From the NCBI GenBank assembly GCA_030643245.1, contig DAOWME010000051.1:1-13977 (forward strand): 13,977 bases of DNA, read 5' to 3'. Below the pieces are notes generated by a model. That model ran no database searches and had not been told where the DNA came from. It was given only the letters and a program-made list of their open reading frames with translations. Shown here piece after piece: positions 1 to 7,488 of the stretch. Each line of letters starts with the position of its first letter. The first letter of the stretch is position 1. The stretch comes from Deltaproteobacteria bacterium (GTDB lineage: Bacteria; Desulfobacterota; UBA8473). The translations under genes were made by a program, and so were the position numbers.

Positions 1-363
1 CAGAGAAAAAATTGCTCATTTCTGAATTGGAAACCAACTCGTGCCCTTTTCTCAAGAAGTCCATTTATGGATGGACACTAGTTAGACACTTGGCGCTTCC
101 GGGTGATGAGGGGGGATCTTTCTCCCTCCTGAATATGGTTGGTGAAGAGCTCGGCACCGACGTTCATATGAGCCTTATGGGGCAGTATTTTCCAAGGTAT
201 AAGGCGCTGGATGGCGTTGGGAAGGAGAATGACGAATGAAGAATTCGAGGAATACCACCACGTACTTAAATCGATAGGGTTTGAAAACGGATGGGTTCAA
301 TACCCGGATAAGATTGACGGCGGTTTTCTCCCGGATTTTAAAGTTAATGGCCGGTGGAATTAA
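1..363 (+). pseudogene. PflX-like radical SAM protein, C-terminal end, frameshifted
   Basis: Only the C-terminal part is in the window; the reading frame is already open at base 3 and the gene starts off the left edge. Frame 3 (about 3-239) reads TLVRHLALPG, then SLMGQYFPRYKALD. This matches the end of the PflX/PflA-related radical SAM family (COG1313 type), where a VRHLVLP motif is followed by a LMxQYxPxYKA motif. The expected next segment (RRxTxEEFEE...GFENGWVQ) is present but one frame over: RRMTNEEFEEYH runs through GFENGWVQ to a TAA at 361-363. The two frames join around 207-217, so one extra base (or two missing) has split the gene. The radical SAM CxxxCxxC motif would lie upstream and cannot be seen. 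This is either a genuine pseudogene or a sequencing or assembly indel. The family call is by recognition of motif order only. Confidence 0.6.
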
Positions 364-377
364 AAACGTGAAAATTG

Positions 378-391
378 AATGAATATTCATT
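378..391. promoter_or_regulatory. Perfect 14-bp palindrome upstream of hdrC, candidate operator
   Basis: AATGAATATTCATT is a perfect palindrome 150 bp upstream of the hdrC start. A possible -35 hexamer TTGACG begins 8 bases later, at 399-404. The TGAATGA...TTCATT style half-site resembles operators of TetR-family repressors, which is an inference from pattern only. A T-run follows directly (390-396), so the element could instead act as a weak terminator for the broken upstream gene, although the A/T-rich stem would be poor. No regulator gene lies in the window. Confidence 0.35.
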
Positions 392-398
392 TTTTTGC

Positions 399-428
399 TT
401 GACGACAAACAAGGCTTTATGTTAGTAA
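399..428 (+). promoter_or_regulatory. Possible promoter of the hdr-flx operon (distal)
   Basis: TTGACG (399-404) is a five-of-six match to the sigma-70 -35 box. The best -10 is TAGTAA (423-428) at 18-bp spacing, which is weak (3 of 6). It would give a leader of roughly 105 nt before hdrC. Its position next to the 378-391 palindrome is the main argument for it. Confidence 0.3.
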
Positions 429-493
429 GGTGAAGTACTTTACACAGCGTTGCCTCCCACTACTTGTCAGAGCCGATTGGTAATCACTAGATG

Positions 494-524
494 TTGCGTT
501 TTGGGAGGTTAATCTTGATATAAT
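494..524 (+). promoter_or_regulatory. Possible promoter of the hdr-flx operon (proximal)
   Basis: A perfect TATAAT lies at 519-524, with TTGCGT at 494-499 as a possible -35 at 19-bp spacing. A start near 531 would leave hardly any leader before the ATG at 541, and the GAGAGAG ribosome-binding stretch (527-533) would be partly lost. It therefore competes poorly with the distal candidate. Confidence 0.25.
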
Positions 525-540
525 AAGAGAGAGTCTTGCG

Positions 541-1107
541 ATGATATATCAGTTGAATGCCAATGTTCGGAATTTTGGTGAGACCATATCTGAACTGAGC
601 GGTGTAGACATAAGCACATGTTACCAGTGCGGGAAATGTACCGCCGGTTGCCCCGTTGTTATGGAGATGAGCCATACTCCGAATCAGATAATGAGACTAA
701 TCCAACTAGGGCTAAAAGATGAGGTTTTGAGTTCTCCGACTCCCTGGTTATGCGCTTCATGTGAAACATGCACAACCAGGTGTCCCAAAGAGGTGGACAT
801 TGCCAAGATTATGGATACCCTAAGAATACTGGCGCTCAAAGAGGGTTACAAACGCAAGGAGCCCAATGTGGTTGCGTTTAACAAGATCTTCTTGGATTCC
901 ATAAAGAATAACGGCAGGTTGCAGGAAACGAAGTTGGCCATAGTCTTTAATCTGAAGACCTTGCAGTTTTTTAAGGACATGATGTTAGGTCAGAAGTTAT
1001 TTAAGAAAGGCAAGATATCCTTTTCCAACGACAGTATAAAGGGAACAGATGCTGTTAAGGCTATCTTCGAGCGGTCAAAGGGGTTTTTGAATAAAGGGGA
1101 AAGATAA
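541..1107 (+). CDS. hdrC: Heterodisulfide reductase subunit C (HdrC), 4Fe-4S ferredoxin-like
   Basis: The 188-residue protein is the usual HdrC size. Two canonical [4Fe-4S] motifs are visible: C27-x2-C30-x2-C33-x3-C37-P (CYQCGKCTAGCP) and C71-x2-C74-x2-C77-x3-C81-P. HdrC is a small soluble protein that relays electrons from HdrA to the catalytic subunit HdrB. It has no membrane segment, so it is the cytoplasmic HdrABC type and not a membrane HdrE-linked form. The ATG at 541 is preceded by a purine-rich GAGAGAG stretch, a modest ribosome-binding site. The gene opens the operon, and its TAA (1105-1107) overlaps the ATG of hdrB by one base, which suggests translational coupling. Confidence 0.92.
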   Translation: MIYQLNANVRNFGETISELSGVDISTCYQCGKCTAGCPVVMEMSHTPNQIMRLIQLGLKDEVLSSPTPWLCASCETCTTRCPKEVDIAKIMDTLRILALKEGYKRKEPNVVAFNKIFLDSIKNNGRLQETKLAIVFNLKTLQFFKDMMLGQKLFKKGKISFSNDSIKGTDAVKAIFERSKGFLNKGER

Positions 1108-1982
1108 TGGCATACGGATATTATCCGGGCTGCTCTGCTCATGGGACAGCCAAGGAATATGATATTTCTACAAGGAAGGTCTGTGTGAAGCTGGGTATAC
1201 AGCTGGAAGACGTAGCGGACTGGAACTGTTGCGGCGCTTCCCCGGCCCATGCTACGAGTGAAGAGCTTTCTCTCGCTCTCCCGTTGAGGAATTTAGCGCT
1301 GGCTGAGAAACAGGGGTTGAACAGCATAATGACCACGTGTTCGGCCTGCTATAACCGTCTCAAAGTGGCCCACGAAACAGTTAAGGAAAGCCCGGAGACA
1401 TTGAACAGAATAAACGATATCGTGGGAGAGCCGTACAATAAGACCCTCAAGGTTACGCACTTCGTGAATTTTTTATTTGAGGAGGTTGGCCTGGAGAAAT
1501 TGAAGGAAAAGGTCGTGAAGCCTCTGGAAAACGTTAAGGCCGCGTGTTACTATGGTTGCCTTCTGACCAGACCTCCGGAGTTGGTGACTATTGACGCGGA
1601 TCCGGAGAATCCTACAATAATGGACGGGATTGTAGAGGCCCTGGGAGCAGAGGCGCCTGATTGGTCTCATAAGACGGAGTGTTGCGGCGCCAGCCTTGCT
1701 TTGAGCAGAACCGATATTGTGGTGAGATTGAGCGGTGAAATCTTAAAGGCCGCAAGGTTCGCGGACGCGGATTGTATTGTTGTGGCATGTCCGTTGTGCT
1801 ATGCCAATCTCGATATGAGGCAGTCACAGATAGCCTCCAGGCATGGAGTCGATTACTCTTTGCCTATTTTATTTATCTCTGAATTGATGGGTATCGCTTT
1901 AGGGGTAAATTATGATGAACTCGGGATTGACAAACATATGGTTAGCGCAGCGAATATGTTAAAGGAAAAGGGGTTAATGTAA
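1107..1982 (+). CDS. hdrB: Heterodisulfide reductase subunit B (HdrB), two CCG domains
   Basis: HdrB carries the disulfide-reducing active site, made of two non-cubane [4Fe-4S] clusters bound by CCG domains. Both domains are present in the 291-residue product. The first has YYPGC near residue 9, then DWNCCGASPAH and TTCSACYNRL. The second has CYYGCLL, KTECCGASLAL and ACPLCYANL. The double-cysteine CCG and CxxC elements are all intact, so catalysis should be possible. In bacteria without coenzyme M and coenzyme B the natural disulfide is unknown; in sulfate reducers a DsrC-type trisulfide or another disulfide has been proposed for Flx-Hdr. The gene overlaps hdrC by one base and is followed 27 bp later by hdrA. 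Confidence 0.92.
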   Translation: MAYGYYPGCSAHGTAKEYDISTRKVCVKLGIQLEDVADWNCCGASPAHATSEELSLALPLRNLALAEKQGLNSIMTTCSACYNRLKVAHETVKESPETLNRINDIVGEPYNKTLKVTHFVNFLFEEVGLEKLKEKVVKPLENVKAACYYGCLLTRPPELVTIDADPENPTIMDGIVEALGAEAPDWSHKTECCGASLALSRTDIVVRLSGEILKAARFADADCIVVACPLCYANLDMRQSQIASRHGVDYSLPILFISELMGIALGVNYDELGIDKHMVSAANMLKEKGLM

Positions 1983-2009
1983 GGCAATTGTGTATAAAGG
2001 GGTGCCATT

Positions 2010-3980
2010 GTGTCAAGAATCGGAGTATTTGTCTGTCACTGCGGTGTCAATATCTCAAGTGTGGTAGACGTGGAAAAGCTGGCTGAAGAGCTGGCCCATG
2101 AAGATGGTATAGCCTTCTCAACTGAGTACAAGTATATGTGTTCTGACCCGGGGCAGAGGATAATCAAGGATGCCATGAAAGAACACGACCTGGATGGGGT
2201 TGTGGTCGCATCCTGTTCTCCCAGGTTACATGAGAGGACATTCCAGTTATGTATAGAGGGAGCAGGACTAAACAGATACAAATTGGAGATGGCCAATATC
2301 AGGGAGCAATGCTCCTGGGTCCATAAAGACAAGGAGTTTGCAACGGAAAAGGCCAGGGATCTTATCAAGATGGCCGTGGCCAAGGTGCGGAAGGACCAGC
2401 CTTTTGATCAGCTCTCCATCCCGGTTTTGAAGAAGGCCCTGGTGATCGGAGGGGGGATCGCCGGGATGCAGGCGTCCATAGACATCGCCAATGCAGGGCA
2501 TAAGGTTACACTGGTGGAGAGGACACCGACCATCGGAGGGAGGATGGCCCAGTTAGACAAGACATTTCCTACCTTAGACTGCTCTGCCTGAATACTTACC
2601 CCTCGGATGGTGGAGTCATCCCAAAACGAAAATATAGAGATACTGACTTACTCAGAGGTTGAGGAAGTTGGCGGGTATATCGGAAACTTTGAGGTAAAGA
2701 TTCGCAAGAAGGCCCGTCTCGTTGATCTGGAAAAGTGCACTGGATGTGGGACTTGTTACCAGAAATGCCCTGTAAAGGTTCCGAGTGAATTCGATATGGA
2801 GATGGGTATGAGAAAGGCCATATACGTACCATTTCCGCAGGCCGTTCCAAACGTGCCTGTTATCGATAAAGAACATTGCAGGATGTTTACAAAAGGTAAA
2901 TGCAGTATATGCCAGAAACTCTGTCAGGCAGACGCTATAGACTACGAACAGGAAGACGAGATCATTGAGGATAAGTTCGGCGCTATTGTGGTGGCAACAG
3001 GATACGACCTCTTTGATGCCAGTGTCTACGGTGAGTATGGTGGCGGCAGGTTTAAGGATGTTATTAGCGGCCTCCAATTGGAGCGGTTGATCAATCCGTC
3101 CGGTCCTACGGGCGGGCATATAATCCGTCCGTCTGATGGGAAAGAGCCTAAAAACGTCGTCTTTATACAGTGTGTCGGATCCCGGGACGTTGAAAAAGGG
3201 CGGCCGTATTGTTCCAACGTGTGTTGTATGTACACGGCGAAACATGCGGTATTGCTTAAAGAGCATTTACCTGAGGTTCAGACGAATATTTTTTATATGG
3301 ATATACGGTCACCGGGCAAGAATTATGAGCAGTTTGTCCAGCGGACAATGGAACAATTCGGGGCCTTGTATATCAGAGGAAGGGTTTCGAAGATCTATCA
3401 GCGTGGAGACAAGTTGATAGTGAAAGGCGCTGATACCCTGGCAGCCTGCCAGGTGGAGGTGGAGGCGGACCTGGTCGTCCTAGCTACAGGTATTACCGCG
3501 CGCCACGATTCTAAAGAAGTAGCCACTACGCTCGGCATCCCCTATGATGAGTTCGGGTTTTTCACAGAACTCCACCCAAAGCTGGCGCCGATCGAGACTG
3601 TCATATCCGGGATATTTCTGACTGGCGCCTGTCAGGCTCCGAAGGACATCCCGGACACTGTTGCTTCTGCCAGCGGCGCTGCATCAAAGGTTGCGGCGAT
3701 CTTCAGCAGCGACCGGATGTCGATGTCGCCGCTTGTTTCAACTATAGATACGTCTGTCTGTTCTATGTGCAAGGCATGCATGGAGGTCTGTCCTTACAGC
3801 GCCATTCAGGAAGAGGAGATTACCTTGCGGGATGGAACCAAGAAGAAACAGCTCACGGTTCTGGAGAGTGTCTGTCATGGTTGTGGTGCGTGTGTCTCCA
3901 CCTGCAAGTCTTCCTGCATAATGTTGAGGGGGATGACCGATGAACAGATCTTTGACGAATTGATGGCTGTAGCTCAGTAA
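2010..3980 (+). CDS. hdrA: Heterodisulfide reductase subunit A (HdrA), selenoprotein with in-frame UGA
   Basis: HdrA is the FAD protein expected to bifurcate electrons. I read 2010-3980 as one 656-residue gene in which TGA 2589-2591 encodes selenocysteine 194. The segment around it reads TLDCSA-U-ILTPRMVE, matching the family's CSACILTP, so UGA replaces a conserved Cys, and both sides lie in the same frame. Visible domains: an N-terminal HdrA domain (VCHCGVN); the FAD site GGGIAGMQASIDIANAGH just before U194; 4Fe-4S ligands C243/246/249/253 and C290/298/301/305; the HdrA-specific QC388VGSR with C401-x3-C405-C406; and a C-terminal two-cluster ferredoxin (C584/587/590/594 and C622/625/628/632). 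The start is GTG 2010, with AAAGGGGTG 7 nt upstream. Selenocysteine at this site is known in Methanococcus HdrA and, from memory, reported in some Desulfobacterota. A true nonsense mutation is possible but unlikely, because decay would not hit exactly this codon and leave everything else intact. Confidence 0.9.
2589..2621 (+). promoter_or_regulatory. UGA (Sec) codon and candidate bacterial SECIS hairpin in hdrA
   Basis: The Sec codon TGA is at 2589-2591. A 5-bp stem GGATG (2605-2609) pairs with CATCC (2617-2621) and closes a 7-nt loop GTGGAGT (2610-2616). The loop starts 18 nt after the UGA and begins with G-U. This fits the known bacterial SECIS layout, in which a short stem inside the coding region has a G among the first two loop bases at about 16-37 nt from the UGA. 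An alternative weaker pairing, CTTACC with GGTGGAG, overlaps it. SelB would bind this structure. No selA, selB, selC or selD is in the window. Confidence 0.7.
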
Positions 3981-3999
3981 TTTACAAAGGGGTGGGGTT

Positions 4000-4437
4000 A
4001 TGGAAGAAAGTAATTGGGAGCCAAAAGTAATAGGATTCCTGTGTCATTGGTGCAGCTATGCCGGCGCAGACTTAAGCGGATCGGCCCGTCTGGAATACCC
4101 CCATAACATAAGGATTATCAGGATCCCATGTTCCGGCAGGGTAGACCCCATGTTTATTCTCAGGGCCTTACAAAATGGGGTTGACGGTGTATTGGTTTCG
4201 GGTTGCCACCCTGGAGACTGTCACTATCAATCCGGGAATTTTCACGCGAGGAGAAAATTTGCTGTTATCAATAGGCTCCTGAAGTACGTGGGGATTGAAC
4301 CGGAGAGGGTACAGTTTAGTTGGGTTGCGGCATCAGAAGGTCCCAAGATGGCTCAGGTAATAGGGGAATTTGTAGAGGGAGTGAGGAAGGTAGGCCCCAA
4401 CAGACTTTTTAAGGACGAGAAAAAAGATGGAGAATAG
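4000..4437 (+). CDS. flxD: FlxD / MvhD-like [2Fe-2S] electron-transfer subunit
   Basis: The 145-residue protein belongs to the MvhD (F420-non-reducing hydrogenase delta) family, which hands electrons from the input module to HdrA. Diagnostic stretches are FLCHWCSYAGADLSG (C15, C18), IPCSGRVDP (C44) and GCHPGDCHY (C69, C74). In some organisms this family is itself a selenoprotein or is fused to HdrA; here it is separate and uses ordinary Cys codons. It starts 19 bp after hdrA behind AAAGGGGTGGGG, and its last 11 bases overlap the start of the next gene. With no mvhA or mvhG hydrogenase subunits nearby, its electron donor is most likely FlxABC rather than hydrogen. Confidence 0.85.
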   Translation: MEESNWEPKVIGFLCHWCSYAGADLSGSARLEYPHNIRIIRIPCSGRVDPMFILRALQNGVDGVLVSGCHPGDCHYQSGNFHARRKFAVINRLLKYVGIEPERVQFSWVAASEGPKMAQVIGEFVEGVRKVGPNRLFKDEKKDGE

Positions 4438-5377
4438 ACTGAAGGAAGAGGCGGGGAAGCTATTAAAAGAAGGCAAGGTGGATTACATAGTAGGTTATGG
4501 CAAAGGAACCGTCAATCTTCGAACTTCTCCTCTGATCACGAATAAAGAAGAAGATCTGGAAGGCCTTGTAATCAATCCTTTTATTGCAAATAATCTCAGT
4601 AGATACCCTGTGGAATTAAAGGGAAGGGTAGGAATAGTGGTGAAGGGGTGCGATTCCAGATCCCTTACCAGCCTGATGCAGGACAAAAAGGTGAAGAGGG
4701 AAGACCTTATTATATTTGGTGTTCCGTGCGAAGGCGTGGTTGATTTAAAAAAACTGGCGGGTCAAATCGGCGCAGAGATCGATCGCGTTACAGATGCAGA
4801 GAAGGAAGGGGAGAACCTGACGCTTCAAGTGGACGGTTCGAAGAAGACTATACCCTTCAGAGATGTGATATTCGACAAATGTTACGGGTGTGAGCATCCT
4901 ACCCCTTTGGAATACGACATGTTGCTGGGTAGTGAGGTGGCCCCAAACCTTGATATTGAAAAGAGTCTCGAAAGAATCAAAGAACTCGAGGGTATGGACG
5001 CCCAAGAGAGATGGAATTATTGGAAGGAACAATTCAGCAAGTGCATTCGATGCTATGGTTGCAGGAACGTATGTCCCGCATGCTTCTGCGAAAGGTGCTT
5101 CGTGGATGTCAATATGCCTCAATGGGTTGCCACCTATGCAACGTGGCAGGACAATCTCACCTTTCAGTTAATAAGGACCCTTCACGTTGCAGGCAGATGT
5201 TCGGATTGTGGAGAGTGTGAACGGGCTTGTCCTGTGGGCATCCCCCTGAGGAGTCTTCAGAGGAAGATGGTGGAGGAAGTGAAGGACCTTTTCGGTCACG
5301 AGGTGGGTATAGACAAGGATGCCCCGCCTGTTTTCAGTCATTATGAAGCTACGGATCCGGATGAGTTCATGAAATAA
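4427..5377 (+). CDS. flxC: FlxC-type iron-sulfur subunit of the Flx-Hdr complex
   Basis: The 316-residue soluble iron-sulfur protein has an N-terminal half resembling the F420-hydrogenase/dehydrogenase beta family (GRVGIVVKGCDSRSL, IIFGVPCEGVV). It also contains C152-x2-C155 (CYGCEHPTP). Two ferredoxin motifs follow: C206/209/212/216, which runs into a Cys-dense tail (CPACFCERC), and C258/261/264/268. The first motif has extra cysteines (219, 221, 224), so the cluster content cannot be fixed from sequence. It starts inside flxD (11-bp overlap), implying coupled translation and stoichiometric assembly. The flxC label, as opposed to flxB, rests on gene order (hdrCBA-flxDCBA) as I recall it for Desulfovibrio, so the family is surer than the letter. 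Its role would be electron wiring between FlxA and FlxD/HdrA. Confidence 0.65.
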   Translation: MENRLKEEAGKLLKEGKVDYIVGYGKGTVNLRTSPLITNKEEDLEGLVINPFIANNLSRYPVELKGRVGIVVKGCDSRSLTSLMQDKKVKREDLIIFGVPCEGVVDLKKLAGQIGAEIDRVTDAEKEGENLTLQVDGSKKTIPFRDVIFDKCYGCEHPTPLEYDMLLGSEVAPNLDIEKSLERIKELEGMDAQERWNYWKEQFSKCIRCYGCRNVCPACFCERCFVDVNMPQWVATYATWQDNLTFQLIRTLHVAGRCSDCGECERACPVGIPLRSLQRKMVEEVKDLFGHEVGIDKDAPPVFSHYEATDPDEFMK

Positions 5378-5409
5378 AAGGTGAACTATTAGAATGCGAG
5401 AGATCTATT

Positions 5410-6432
5410 ATGGGTTATAAGAAGATCAAGAAAGACCAGTTAAAGACTCTTTTCAACGAATTGAGCAAAGATTGTTCCCTATTTGTGCCTTCCGGATCAA
5501 AGGGATATGTGGGCTTTGACCCTTGGGATGGGAATAGCGCTGATTTTACTGAATGGTACAGGAATACGACGATTCCCCCAAAGGCGCTTTTCTTCCCCCC
5601 TGTGGAAGCGATGCTACGTTTCCGTAAGGGGGAAGCGGGATATGAAATAGAGGAGCTGCTCCCTAACGGACGACCTCAAATCGTATTTGGTGTGCGTCCG
5701 TGTGACGCCAGAGCATTGAAGATAACAGACACTCTGTTCTCCGATACTTACAGGGATCCTTACTACCTCACAAGGAGAGAGAATGCCACCATTGTCGGCT
5801 TAGCCTGCAATGAGCCTTGTGACACCTGTTTTTGCACATCTCTCGATATCTCCCCGGGAGAATCGCAGGATGTGGATCTCTTGTGTTCGGATATCGGCGA
5901 TGAACTGTTGATGGAGGCTGTCTCGGACAAAGGGGAAGACCTGTTGTCGAAGATGAGCGGTCTTTCCGAAGCGAGCGGCGAAGAAGAATCAAAAGCAAAG
6001 CAGTTGGGAGATTCGGCAAAAGAGAAGATAACCAGACAGATCGATACGTCCGGGTTGCTCGATAAGATGAGGTCGAGCTTCGAAAACAGGGAATATTGGG
6101 AAGACGTGTCAAGGAAGTGTATGTCCTGCGGGATATGCACCTATGTGTGCCCAACCTGCCATTGTTTCGACATATGTGATGAGAATAATAAGAAGGACGG
6201 GAAGAGGGTAAGGAATTGGGATAGCTGCAAGTTTCCGCTCTTTACCAGGATGCCCATGGAGAACCCGCGTCATGAGAAGTGGCGACGGATAAGGCAGCGG
6301 TATCATCATAAGTTCGAATACTTTCAGATGAATTTTGAAACCATAGCATGCACCGGGTGCGGAAGGTGCATAAGGGAATGCCCCGTAAATGTCGACGTAA
6401 CAGAGATAATTGGCGGCATACAGGCGCTCTGA
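5410..6432 (+). CDS. flxB: FlxB-type 4Fe-4S subunit, sulfhydrogenase beta (HydB/ShyB)-like
   Basis: The 340-residue protein resembles the beta subunit of sulfhydrogenases and anaerobic sulfite reductases. The N-terminal region has VPSGSKGYVGFDPW and PPKALFFPPVEAMLRF, followed by VFGVRPCDARALK. A Cys-rich stretch (CNEPCDTCFC) comes next, then two 4Fe-4S motifs: C237/240/243/247 with extra cysteines at 250, 252 and 256, and C314/317/320/324 near the end. In related hydrogenases this subunit transfers electrons to an FAD/NAD(P) gamma subunit, which is what flxA encodes next. A charged, low-complexity linker (about residues 175-220, EASGEEESKAKQ) separates the halves. It lies 32 bp after flxC. 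A 132-bp gap with no gene separates it from flxA. Confidence 0.65.
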   Translation: MGYKKIKKDQLKTLFNELSKDCSLFVPSGSKGYVGFDPWDGNSADFTEWYRNTTIPPKALFFPPVEAMLRFRKGEAGYEIEELLPNGRPQIVFGVRPCDARALKITDTLFSDTYRDPYYLTRRENATIVGLACNEPCDTCFCTSLDISPGESQDVDLLCSDIGDELLMEAVSDKGEDLLSKMSGLSEASGEEESKAKQLGDSAKEKITRQIDTSGLLDKMRSSFENREYWEDVSRKCMSCGICTYVCPTCHCFDICDENNKKDGKRVRNWDSCKFPLFTRMPMENPRHEKWRRIRQRYHHKFEYFQMNFETIACTGCGRCIRECPVNVDVTEIIGGIQAL

Positions 6433-6564
6433 AAGCCTAAAGGTATATGTGCTTCACATGAGCCAATGCTGCTAATTGTTTAAATTAATTCGTTTTAAGG
6501 TGTTTTAGTTTCCTTACGAGAGCGCGGTAAGTAAAGATACGAGAAGGAGAAGGGTGGTTCATCG
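6433..6564 (+). other. 132-bp gap between flxB and flxA
   Basis: This is the only sizeable gap within the operon. It is AT-rich in the middle. It contains two small inverted repeats without a T-tract: ATGTG-CTT-CACAT (6447-6459) and CTTAC-N8-GTAAG (about 6513-6530). I see no convincing terminator, so flxA is probably co-transcribed. AAGGAGAAGGGTGG lies just before the flxA ATG and serves as its ribosome-binding region. Confidence 0.4.
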
Positions 6565-7401
6565 ATGGAAGGCGACAACGTTTATTTACCTCATGTAATG
6601 AAGATTGAAAAGGTGATCCGGGAAACTCAGAATATCAAGACCTTTCACTTTAACTTCAAGGATGAGAGTCAAAAAAGCAAATTCAGCTTCAAGTCTGGAC
6701 AATTTGCCGAATATTCGATATTCGGAGAGGGTGAAGCGACCTTCTGTGTATCTTCAAGCCCCACAAGGATGGATTATCTGGAGTTCAGTGTAATGAAGGC
6801 TGGGAAGGTAACGGCTGCGATCCATGAACTCCAGGAAGGGGATGAGATAGGTTTTCGAGGGCCCTATGGAAATTGGTTTCCTCTGGAGTTGCTCGAAGGC
6901 AAGAACCTTGTCTTTGTAGGCGGTGGTATCGGGCTGGCGCCCCTCAGGTCTCTGATCTGGAATGTGCTTGATAACCGCGATACTTACGAGGATGTAACGA
7001 TCCTTTACGGTGCCAGAAGCCCGGCAGACCTTTCCTTCAAATATGACCTCGAAGCATGGGAAAAGGACGATGCGGTAAACATGTACACAACAGTGGACAA
7101 TGGAGATGAGGATTGGACCGGCAGAGTGGGGCTTATCCCACCGGTTCTGGAAGAGATCGGTCCCTCTCCGGAGAATACCGTGGCCATCACGTGTGGTCCG
7201 CCCATAATGATAAAATTCACACTGATGTCATTAGAAAAGCTCGGTTTTACCAATGACCAAATACTGACTACCCTTGAGATGAAGATGAAGTGTGGCATCG
7301 GTAAGTGCGGAAGGTGCAACATTGGAAACATATATGTTTGCAAAGACGGTCCGGTCTTCACCAATGCCCAGATCCAGAACTTTCTTTCTAATGAGTTTTA
7401 G
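6565..7401 (+). CDS. flxA: FlxA, FAD/NAD(P)-binding oxidoreductase with [2Fe-2S] site
   Basis: The 278-residue ferredoxin-NADP reductase-like protein is of the sulfhydrogenase gamma / dihydroorotate dehydrogenase electron-transfer type. The FAD domain (about 1-110) includes GQFAEYSIFGEG and the CVSSSP segment in place of the usual RxYS. The NAD(P) domain has GGGIGLAPLRSL (GGGIG at 119-123) and CGPPIMIKFTLMSLEKLGF. The C-terminal [2Fe-2S] motif is C243-x4-C248-x2-C251-x7-C259. It should be the entry point for NADH (or NADPH) electrons into the Flx-Hdr complex, or the exit point when it runs in reverse. In Desulfovibrio vulgaris, Flx-Hdr has been linked to NADH oxidation during ethanol metabolism. 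No alcohol dehydrogenase gene is adjacent here. Confidence 0.8.
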   Translation: MEGDNVYLPHVMKIEKVIRETQNIKTFHFNFKDESQKSKFSFKSGQFAEYSIFGEGEATFCVSSSPTRMDYLEFSVMKAGKVTAAIHELQEGDEIGFRGPYGNWFPLELLEGKNLVFVGGGIGLAPLRSLIWNVLDNRDTYEDVTILYGARSPADLSFKYDLEAWEKDDAVNMYTTVDNGDEDWTGRVGLIPPVLEEIGPSPENTVAITCGPPIMIKFTLMSLEKLGFTNDQILTTLEMKMKCGIGKCGRCNIGNIYVCKDGPVFTNAQIQNFLSNEF

Positions 7402-7488
7402 CTTCTCCGTCTCCTTTGTATGGTCACAGTCGTTACACTACTGACTCCAAGAGCCATCCTGCATTTTATTCTCTGATCCTCCCTGAAT
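7402..7488. other. Convergent intergenic gap between flxA and rimO
   Basis: This 87-bp region lies between the stop codons of two converging genes. I find no GC-rich stem followed by a T-run in either direction, only a poor imperfect repeat around GTCACAGT and ACTACTGAC. Transcription termination here is not evident from sequence. Confidence 0.4.

Noticed and set aside
2010..2591. hdrA as two separate genes (193 and 457 residues) or as a nonsense pseudogene
   Set aside because: The stop falls exactly on the conserved Cys/Sec column, both parts share a frame, and the second ATG (2607) has no ribosome-binding site. The rest of the protein is undamaged.
2652..3266. 204-residue antisense frame in hdrA
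   Set aside because: No recognisable domain. It overlaps well-supported HdrA cluster motifs on the plus strand.
4000..4437. FlxD/MvhD as a second selenoprotein
   Set aside because: Some relatives use selenocysteine, but here all family cysteine positions are ordinary Cys codons and no internal TGA occurs.
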